Shown here one piece after another: positions 57,928 through 64,000 of a stretch of DNA of 64,000 nucleotides (the stretch's first letter is position 1; the number at the start of each line of letters is the position of its first letter). Below the pieces are notes generated by a model. That model saw nothing but the letters and a program-made list of their open reading frames with translations. It was not told where the DNA came from and made no database searches. The translations under genes were made by a program, and so were the position numbers. Origin of the DNA: Gammaproteobacteria bacterium. GTDB lineage: Bacteria; Pseudomonadota; Gammaproteobacteria; HTCC5015. The stretch is from contig JANQRI010000030.1 of assembly GCA_028284675.1 (NCBI GenBank), positions 1 to 64,000 of the forward strand, written 5' to 3'.

Positions 57928-60477
57928 GTGCAGCGTATTTTATTGATTCTGGAAGAGTCTGCCACTTTGCGTCATGCGCTAAAGAAAGCTTTTTCGTCCA
58001 AAGGTTACGATATAACAGTTGCTGAAAATTATGCGACTGGACTTGATTACTTAAAGTCCTGTGCCAGTGGCAGCTGTGGTTTCTCAGGTTTTCTGATTGG
58101 CTGGCCGGCCTATACTGACAACAGGGCTGACGAAATACTGGTCTCTCTGTCTTCCCCGGGTTTACGAAAGTTGCCGGTCTTATTGTTATCAGATGAGGGT
58201 GATCCGGCCAAGATGGATTGGGTAACCAAACGGGGTGGGGTCGGTTTGCTTGCATGGGGGGATTACGAAGAAGCCACCAACTTGATGGCGAAACTGGATG
58301 AGTCACTGAAGCGCGAGCCGGGTCCGAAAATATTTCCGCGTGTAGGACAGGTGGTCAAAATACTTGTGGTTGATGACTCACCATCAGTGCGTTTTTCAAT
58401 ACGCAATCTTTTGTTGAACAGTGGCTATCAGGTTGAAACTGCCGCATCAGCACAGGAAGGTATCGAGCTGGCTTTTAAGCAGAGTTTTGATATCGCGATT
58501 ATAGATTATTTTATGCCGGACCATAATGGTGATGTTATGGTGCGGTTGCTCAAGCAAAATTCAGCTACAAAAAATATTGTATCTGCAATTATTACCGGCA
58601 CTTATTCCGATGATGTGATTCGTGATTGTCTGGCGGCGGGTGCGGTCGAGTGTATGTTTAAAAACGAAGCGCAGGAACTGTTTTTGGCAAGGGTTGGTGC
58701 GCTGACTAAATCTGTGCTTGACCGGCGCTCGATTGAAAATGAACGTAAACGTCTGGAAAGTATATTGAGTTCAGTGGGTGACGGGGTTTACGGTGTCGAT
58801 AAATCCGGTGATATCGAATTTATTAATCCGGCTGCAAAGAAAATGCTGGGTTATCCTGAGGTTGCCAGTCTAATTGGCAGATCTGCACATGTCCTTTTTC
58901 ACTATGCAACACCCGAAGGCGATCTGACCAATGGTGAAACCTGTTTTTTGTCCAATTGCTATGATAAGGCATCACAGCTTACAAGCTGGCAGACGGTATT
59001 TTGGCACCGGAAAGGCCATTCGTTCCCAGTGGAGTGTTCAGTGTACCCCCTGGAGATGGATGGCGAGCATGTCGGTTCTGTGGTTGCGTTCCGGGATATA
59101 TCGGAGCGTAAGGTACTCGAAGAAGAATTGCGATGGCAGGCAAGCCATGATCCTTTGACAAAGCTTTTTAATCGTAAATATTTTGAAGAGCAAATAGACG
59201 AAGAAGTCGAAAAGTTAAAGCGCAACAATAGTTGCAGTGCGCTATTGTTGGTTGATATTGACCGATTTAAATATATTAATGATACCGCCGGTCATGTTGC
59301 CGGGGATGCGTTGCTTGTTGATGTCGGTAAAAGGTTGCAGCGACGCTTGCGGTCTTCCGATACTTTAGCCAGGATTGGAGGCGATGAGTACGCGATCATT
59401 ATACGAAATATCGTTTCCGGCCATGAGGAAGTGATGGCTGCTGCTGAAGCGTTTCGGCATGTGCTCGAGGAAAAGAAGTTTTTTTGTGGCGGAAGAAGTT
59501 ATGATGTTACCGCAACTTTCGGGGTCAGCATTTTAGACCGCAACACCAAGTCATTGGAAGAGGTTATGACCAATGCGGATATTGCGTGCCATATCGCAAA
59601 AACCAAAGGACGTAACCAGACGCATATTTTTTCAGGAGATCATGACCGCAAGGCCTCGATGCATCGGGAGTTGGGTTGGTCTTCACGTTTGCGTGAAGCA
59701 TTAAAGAAAAATCTGTTTGTGCTGAATTTCCAGCCTATTGTGCCGATTAAGTCGATCGATTTTTCAGGTTTGCCGGATCAAACCGGTCAGGTTTGGCTCG
59801 AATACCTTATTGCCAAGCAGATGGAGCCTTTGTTTTTTGAAGTTCTATTGCGTCTGCAGGACACCTCCGGTGATTATATTGTGCCGGATGCTTTTTTACC
59901 AACGGCCGAACGCTTTGATATTATGCCTGACATTGATCGCTGGGTAATCGATAACGCATTTAACTATCTTGCAAAAAATAAAGTAAAAGCCCCTGCGTAT
60001 CATCTGGCGATAAATCTTTCCGCGCAAATACTGACTGAAGATGATACGGCCAAATATATCAAGGACAGGCTGAAAACCTATGCGATTGATCCGCGATTTA
60101 TAACCTTTGAAATTACTGAAACACAGGCGGTAACCAATATCGATGCAACCAAGGCATTAATCGCAGAATTACGTGGCATGGGGTGTAAATTTGCACTGGA
60201 TGATTTTGGCAGTGGTTTCAGTTCTTTTTCACATCTAAAACATCTGGATGTGGATTATATTAAGATTGATGGTATGTTTACCAAAGGTATAAATGACAAC
60301 CCGATCGATAAAGCGGTTGTACTGGCGGTTACTGAGATGGCCCGCTCACTGAATAAGAAAACTGTGGTTGAGTATATTGAAAACCCGGAAGTGTTAAAAA
60401 CACTGCAACTTTCCAATATAGATTATGCGCAGGGCTACTATATAAGCAAGCCGATTCGTGCGTTGAACTTTGGTTGA
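57928..60477 (+). CDS. Dual-receiver PAS-GGDEF-EAL signalling protein
   Basis: 849 residues from GTG 57928. Residues about 1-130 fold like a receiver, but the acidic pocket is LILEES and the phosphoacceptor position is in FLIGWPAY, so it is probably a pseudo-receiver. A second, intact receiver at about 145-265 has LVVDDSPSV and D in IAIIDYFMPDHNG. A PAS domain lies at about 275-390 (ERKRLESILSSVGDGVYGVD). GGDEF at about 405-570 has GGDEY instead of GGDEF, with RSSD as I-site five residues before. EAL at about 580-849 has EVL in place of EAL, but keeps DDFGSGFSSFSHL and DYIKID. It could make or degrade c-di-GMP; the direction cannot be told. Confidence 0.92.
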   Translation: MQRILLILEESATLRHALKKAFSSKGYDITVAENYATGLDYLKSCASGSCGFSGFLIGWPAYTDNRADEILVSLSSPGLRKLPVLLLSDEGDPAKMDWVTKRGGVGLLAWGDYEEATNLMAKLDESLKREPGPKIFPRVGQVVKILVVDDSPSVRFSIRNLLLNSGYQVETAASAQEGIELAFKQSFDIAIIDYFMPDHNGDVMVRLLKQNSATKNIVSAIITGTYSDDVIRDCLAAGAVECMFKNEAQELFLARVGALTKSVLDRRSIENERKRLESILSSVGDGVYGVDKSGDIEFINPAAKKMLGYPEVASLIGRSAHVLFHYATPEGDLTNGETCFLSNCYDKASQLTSWQTVFWHRKGHSFPVECSVYPLEMDGEHVGSVVAFRDISERKVLEEELRWQASHDPLTKLFNRKYFEEQIDEEVEKLKRNNSCSALLLVDIDRFKYINDTAGHVAGDALLVDVGKRLQRRLRSSDTLARIGGDEYAIIIRNIVSGHEEVMAAAEAFRHVLEEKKFFCGGRSYDVTATFGVSILDRNTKSLEEVMTNADIACHIAKTKGRNQTHIFSGDHDRKASMHRELGWSSRLREALKKNLFVLNFQPIVPIKSIDFSGLPDQTGQVWLEYLIAKQMEPLFFEVLLRLQDTSGDYIVPDAFLPTAERFDIMPDIDRWVIDNAFNYLAKNKVKAPAYHLAINLSAQILTEDDTAKYIKDRLKTYAIDPRFITFEITETQAVTNIDATKALIAELRGMGCKFALDDFGSGFSSFSHLKHLDVDYIKIDGMFTKGINDNPIDKAVVLAVTEMARSLNKKTVVEYIENPEVLKTLQLSNIDYAQGYYISKPIRALNFG

Positions 60478-60662
60478 CGCGGCTGCCGGCTCGGCGTATT
60501 ACAAGGCTGTCAGGGCTTGCATTTCAGAATCCAGATGAATCATACTTAAGCCAGGGTTTATAAACTGGAATAAAGAGCATATGTATTTATTTTTTTTAAG
60601 AGTTATTCACGTGCTTAAGTGTGAAATTGCAAGTGATTCAGAAAAGTATGGCAGGGTGCCCA

Positions 60663-61529
60663 ATGGCAGGTAATCCGAGCCATGCGGCAATATTGTTGAT
60701 CCACTGTGACGATCGTCCCGGTCTGGTTGCTGCGGTGACCGGATTTATTAACATGCACAAAGGCAATATTCTTGATCTGGACCAGCATACCGACAGTGAA
60801 GCAAAAAAATTTTTTATGCGGGTAGCCTGGGACCTGGGCCAGTTTACTTTAAGTGGGCAAGATATTGGGAAGCGTTTTGAGCAAGAGGTTGCAGCACCGT
60901 TTAATATGCAATGGGAGTTGTTTTTCTCAGAGCAGACCCCAAGGATGGCGATATTTGTATCGCAGATGTTTCATTGCCTCTATGATATTCTCGGGCGTTA
61001 TAAATCCGGAGAGTGGCGGGTCGAAATACCACTGATCATCAGTAATCACGAGTCTGCCAGAGATATCGCGCAGCGTTTTGAAATAGATTGCCATATTTTA
61101 CCCATTACACCGGATAATAAAGCTGAGCAGGAAGCCATCGAGTTGAAATTGCTTGAAGAGCATTCAATTGATTTTATTGTGTTAGCCCGTTATATGCAGA
61201 TTCTTTCAGAAAAATTTGTCGAGCGTTACCCGAGCAGTATTATCAATATCCACCATTCATTCCTGCCGGCATTTCCGGGCGCCAAACCGTATCACTCTGC
61301 ACATCGTCGAGGGGTAAAAATTATCGGAGCTACCAGTCATTATGTAACCGCCGAACTTGATGCCGGTCCGATTATTGAGCAGGATGTTGTCTATGTGAGC
61401 CATAAGGATGCGGTGAGTGATTTAGTACGTAAAGGGCGCGATCTTGAGAAACTGGTATTGTCCAGGGCGGTTTGGCACCATTTACAAAGAAATATCCTGG
61501 TTTACGATAATCGAACGGTTATATTTTAA
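60663..61529 (+). CDS. purU: Formyltetrahydrofolate deformylase PurU
   Basis: Hydrolyses 10-formyltetrahydrofolate to formate and tetrahydrofolate, balancing one-carbon pools. An N-terminal ACT domain (ILLIHCDDRPGLVAAVTGFI) is followed by the formyltransferase-type catalytic domain from about residue 90. The catalytic Asn-His in SIINIHHSFLPAFPGAKPY and Asp in YVTAELDAGPIIEQD are intact. From the ATG at 60663 it has 288 residues (E. coli 280); ATG 60648 or GTG 60621 would extend it by 5 or 14. The macro-domain gene follows after 14 bases. Confidence 0.93.
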   Translation: MAGNPSHAAILLIHCDDRPGLVAAVTGFINMHKGNILDLDQHTDSEAKKFFMRVAWDLGQFTLSGQDIGKRFEQEVAAPFNMQWELFFSEQTPRMAIFVSQMFHCLYDILGRYKSGEWRVEIPLIISNHESARDIAQRFEIDCHILPITPDNKAEQEAIELKLLEEHSIDFIVLARYMQILSEKFVERYPSSIINIHHSFLPAFPGAKPYHSAHRRGVKIIGATSHYVTAELDAGPIIEQDVVYVSHKDAVSDLVRKGRDLEKLVLSRAVWHHLQRNILVYDNRTVIF

Positions 61530-61543
61530 GCCATCAAAATACC

Positions 61544-62068
61544 GTGGCTGATTTTTGGGATAGAATACAGATACTTGAAGGTGATATTACTGACCTGAAG
61601 GTGGATGCGATTGTCAATGCGGCAAATAACTCTTTGTTGGGCGGTGGTGGTGTTGATGGCGCGATTCACCGTGCGGCTGGACCTGAACTACTGGATGAGT
61701 GCCGCAAAATGAATGGGTGTGAGACCGGTGCTGCAAAAATCAGTGGTGCATACCGGCTGCCGGCACGATATATCATTCATACCGTGGGGCCTGTCTGGCA
61801 GGGCGGAAATCATAATGAACCGGAATTGCTGGCTGCCTGTTATCGCAATACAATGTTGTGTGCACTTGAAAATGAGGTGAAAACAGTTGCTTTTCCGGCA
61901 ATTAGTTGTGGGATTTATGGGTTTCCGGCCGAGCGCGCCACAGTCATTGCGGTTAATGAGGTTTATGGTTTTTTGATTGGTTGTGATCAGATTGAGCGAG
62001 TGGTTTTTGTATGTTTCAATACTGAAATGCTCAGTATTTATCAAAGTGTTCTCGATACGACTATTTAG
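61544..62068 (+). CDS. Macro-domain ADP-ribose hydrolase (YmdB-like)
   Basis: 174 residues from GTG 61544. Macro-domain motifs are DAIVNAANNSLLGGGGVDGA with the catalytic-region Asn and Asp, IHTVGPVWQGG, and FPAISCGIYGFPAERATVIA. Related enzymes remove O-acetyl-ADP-ribose or mono-ADP-ribose from proteins and nucleic acids. It sits between purU and an exported protein with gaps of 14 and 8 bases, probably one transcript. Confidence 0.93.
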   Translation: MADFWDRIQILEGDITDLKVDAIVNAANNSLLGGGGVDGAIHRAAGPELLDECRKMNGCETGAAKISGAYRLPARYIIHTVGPVWQGGNHNEPELLAACYRNTMLCALENEVKTVAFPAISCGIYGFPAERATVIAVNEVYGFLIGCDQIERVVFVCFNTEMLSIYQSVLDTTI

Positions 62069-62076
62069 AGGTTCTT

Positions 62077-62697
62077 TTGCATAAGCTTATTTTATTGCTA
62101 TTGTCTTTTACATATGCGGGTGTGGCCTATGGTGCCGATAAAATAACAGCGAACGCATTGTTTGAAGGTAAGGCTGTATTGATTATCCGTGGTGAAAGAG
62201 TATTTTTGTCAGCCGGCGAAACCAAAAAAGGTGTCAAATTGCTGGAGGCCAACGGCAATGGTGCAGTGATTGAGGTTAATGGCCAACGAAAAATTTTAGG
62301 TCTTGATAAATCAATCGCAAAGCAGTATGCCGACCCAGCCGAATGGAAGCGAAATATTATTGCAAAAACCCATGTGATATCAGCTAAGCTGATTCACCAA
62401 ACGCATAACCTTGCAACATTTGAAGTGGATTATTACTACGATAAGAAACTCGGTGATTATGCAACTATGTCTGCGAAAACCATGTTCAAAGGTGAAGCCA
62501 CAGCATATTGGTCACATACGCATACCCGCCTAATACCCGGTAGAAATCTGGCGACCGTTACCGTTAGTATGAACGATGAAGCCCCGCCGTCGTATATGTC
62601 TGATGAGGTTCGTTTTGATATAACCTGGATTAAAGGTGATGCTTCGGGTTCGACCGGCACATATCTGATGGAGTTTATTAAAGAGTGGCGGCAGTAA
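62077..62697 (+). CDS. Exported protein with protease-leader-like N-terminal domain
   Basis: 206 residues from TTG 62077. Signal peptide at about 1-19 (LILLLLSFTYAGVAYGA). The segment NALFEGKAVLIIRGERVFLSAGETKKGVKLL resembles the short domain that precedes retropepsin-like proteases, but no protease domain follows. The second half is a beta-rich unknown domain (THVISAKLIHQTHNLATFEV, then WSHTHTRLIPGRNLATVTVS). Its 3' end overlaps the next gene by 13 bases. Function unknown. Confidence 0.75.
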   Translation: MHKLILLLLSFTYAGVAYGADKITANALFEGKAVLIIRGERVFLSAGETKKGVKLLEANGNGAVIEVNGQRKILGLDKSIAKQYADPAEWKRNIIAKTHVISAKLIHQTHNLATFEVDYYYDKKLGDYATMSAKTMFKGEATAYWSHTHTRLIPGRNLATVTVSMNDEAPPSYMSDEVRFDITWIKGDASGSTGTYLMEFIKEWRQ

Positions 62698-63365
62698 ATG
62701 CGAGCCGGCGCTTGCCGACTTTGCAGGCGATATTGTTTGATTTCGACGGCACTTTGGTTGATTCTGAGTGCATTCATTTTCAGCTTTGGAATAAAGCAGT
62801 TGAGCCGCATGGTGTTGTTATTGATGAGCCTTTATATCAAAAGTATCTGCTCGGTAAGGTATGTACCCAGAATGCTGAAGATATAATACGTATATTTTCA
62901 TTGAAGGTATCGCCGGAAAAGCTGGCTCTTAAGAAAGAGCGCTTGTTAGCCGAGTACCTTAAGACGCAGACATTGCCTTTAACACACATGGCTGCTGAGG
63001 TAATCACTTTTTGTATGAGTTTGAATATTAAAGTGGCACTGGTAACCGGAAGTAACAGAGCCAGCGTGATTCCGACTTTGTGTACACATAATTTACAGAG
63101 CAGCTTTGACTGTATAGTGACCCGGGATGATGTGATGCATACCAAGCCGGCCCCGGAAAGCTATTTAAAAGCGCTCGCGCAGTTGCAGCTCCCGGCTGAT
63201 CAGTGTGTGGCGGTTGAGGACAGTGCCAATGGTATTAAATCTGCGACAGGAGCCGGTCTGAAATGTTTTGCAGTGCGTAATCGTTTTTCAGATGATGGTG
63301 ATTTTATTTCAGCAGATGCTGTGTTTAATAGTTTAGGTGATTTTAAAATACAGTTGTTCGGATAA
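62685..63365 (+). CDS. HAD-superfamily phosphatase, beta-phosphoglucomutase-like
   Basis: 226 residues from GTG 62685. Motif I ILFDFDGTLVDSE, motif II VALVTGSNRAS, motif III Lys in VMHTKPAPESY, motif IV VAVEDSANGIKSA. The helical cap lies between motifs I and II as in sugar-phosphate phosphatases and mutases. The start overlaps the preceding gene. The substrate is not evident. Confidence 0.9.
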   Translation: MAAVNASRRLPTLQAILFDFDGTLVDSECIHFQLWNKAVEPHGVVIDEPLYQKYLLGKVCTQNAEDIIRIFSLKVSPEKLALKKERLLAEYLKTQTLPLTHMAAEVITFCMSLNIKVALVTGSNRASVIPTLCTHNLQSSFDCIVTRDDVMHTKPAPESYLKALAQLQLPADQCVAVEDSANGIKSATGAGLKCFAVRNRFSDDGDFISADAVFNSLGDFKIQLFG

Positions 63366-63477
63366 TAATACTACCAGGCTGCATACCGCACTTAAGCAAC
63401 ACTGGAGTGTAATTAATAGTGATGACAAGCGAGCATCTGTTATGTGGAATTTAATTAAAAGCGATATACGGATAGCG

Positions 63478-64000
63478 ATGTTAAAAAAAATATTACTTTG
63501 CATGGTTTTTTATTGCGTTTCACCGGCTGCAGTCGCATTGGATTTTGAAGGAGACTTTACTCAAGGCGGTTTGCTCCAGGGCCGTGTGGAGCCGGGCAGT
63601 AAAGTGTATTTTAAAAAACGAGAAATCAGTGTTTCTTCAGAGGGTGTTTTTTTACTGGGCTTTGGCCGTAATGCAGGTTTGCAACAGGAGGTTACGGTTG
63701 AACTGCCTGACGGCTCACGCAAAATACATAAAATTGAACTAAGTAAGCGGAAATACAAAGAGCAACGTATCAATGGTTTACCTTCTAATAAAGTAAGTCC
63801 CAGCAAAGAAGAGCTGGATCGTATATGGCGGGAAAAAGCTTTATTAACGGCTGCGAGGGAGTTTGATTCATCGCATAATGATTTTCTTTCTAAGTTTATC
63901 TGGCCGGTTACCGGGTTTATCTCCGGAGTATACGGCAGTCGGCGTATTTTAAACGGAACTCCAAAACGCCCTCACTACGGTGTGGATGTGGCTGCACCTA
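63478..64000 (+). CDS. Exported M23 (LytM-type) peptidase, 3' end cut by window
   Basis: The visible 174 codons start with a signal peptide (MLKKILLCMVFYCVSPAAVA). A beta domain of about 70 residues follows (GGLLQGRVEPGSKVYFKKRE), then a helical linker. The beginning of the M23 fold reads FIWPVTGFISGVYGSRRILN, then PHYGVDVAAP, where the first zinc-ligand His and Asp are present. The family cleaves peptidoglycan cross-links, or serves as an amidase activator when the metal site is incomplete; the C-terminal ligands are outside the window. An in-frame ATG at 63442 is a weaker start. Confidence 0.9.
   Translation, partial: MLKKILLCMVFYCVSPAAVALDFEGDFTQGGLLQGRVEPGSKVYFKKREISVSSEGVFLLGFGRNAGLQQEVTVELPDGSRKIHKIELSKRKYKEQRINGLPSNKVSPSKEELDRIWREKALLTAAREFDSSHNDFLSKFIWPVTGFISGVYGSRRILNGTPKRPHYGVDVAAP

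Noticed and set aside
1..64000. Insertion sequences or transposases
   Set aside because: No transposase-like frame or terminal inverted repeat pair was found in the window.

Overview
The window is a piece of a gammaproteobacterial chromosome. The evidence is the order yebC-ruvC-ruvA-ruvB-ybgC-tolQRAB-pal-cpoB-queE-queC-tRNA-Lys, and later trxB / ald / ftsK-lolA. Both blocks resemble Pseudomonadales/Cellvibrionales-type marine gammaproteobacteria. The genus cannot be named from the sequence. Base composition is moderate, with clearly AT-richer accessory stretches (about 19.1-22.7 kb and 40.5-50 kb).

Layout. 0-12.7 kb is a housekeeping block: a cut-off unknown gene, nudB, nadA, yebC, the RuvCAB Holliday-junction machinery, the complete Tol-Pal envelope system and two queuosine genes. 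12.7-13.9 kb holds a tRNA-Lys(TTT) followed by an unusual non-coding array. Three further copies of the tRNA 3' end are each preceded by a run of short hairpins, many with GGA in the loop. 13.9-22.1 kb is accessory: a small membrane protein, a vanadium haloperoxidase homologue, a response regulator and hybrid kinase that overlap tail to tail, a secreted serine protease and a lipoprotein.

22.7-40.5 kb is a nitrogen-scavenging island for urea and short amides. It carries an outer-membrane porin, urease and its accessory genes (ureD, A, B, C, E, F, G), a 57-residue membrane peptide, a two-gene signalling unit on the opposite strand (LuxR-type response regulator plus an NCS1-type transporter fused to a hybrid histidine kinase), the urea ABC transporter urtABCDE, and formamidase fmdA with fmdB. 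Together these genes would bring urea or amides across the outer and inner membranes, hydrolyse them to ammonia, and probably sense a nitrogenous substrate through the transporter-kinase.

40.7-50 kb is accessory envelope and secreted material: a DUF4105-type protein, lipoproteins, a GPH-type sugar symporter, a right-handed beta-helix protein, a royal-jelly-like beta-propeller and a GHSLGG hydrolase. 50.3-64 kb returns to conserved genes (trxB, ald, ftsK, lolA, purU, macro domain, HAD phosphatase, a cut-off M23 peptidase) with two c-di-GMP proteins.

The best candidate for something undescribed is the tRNA-Lys tail array at 12.85-13.8 kb. Other points of interest are the apparent AUC start of ruvC, the NCS1-kinase fusion beside urease, a palindrome shared by the accessory two-component genes, and the Ser-to-Ala change in the haloperoxidase vanadate site. 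All identifications come from reading motifs; no database search was run.
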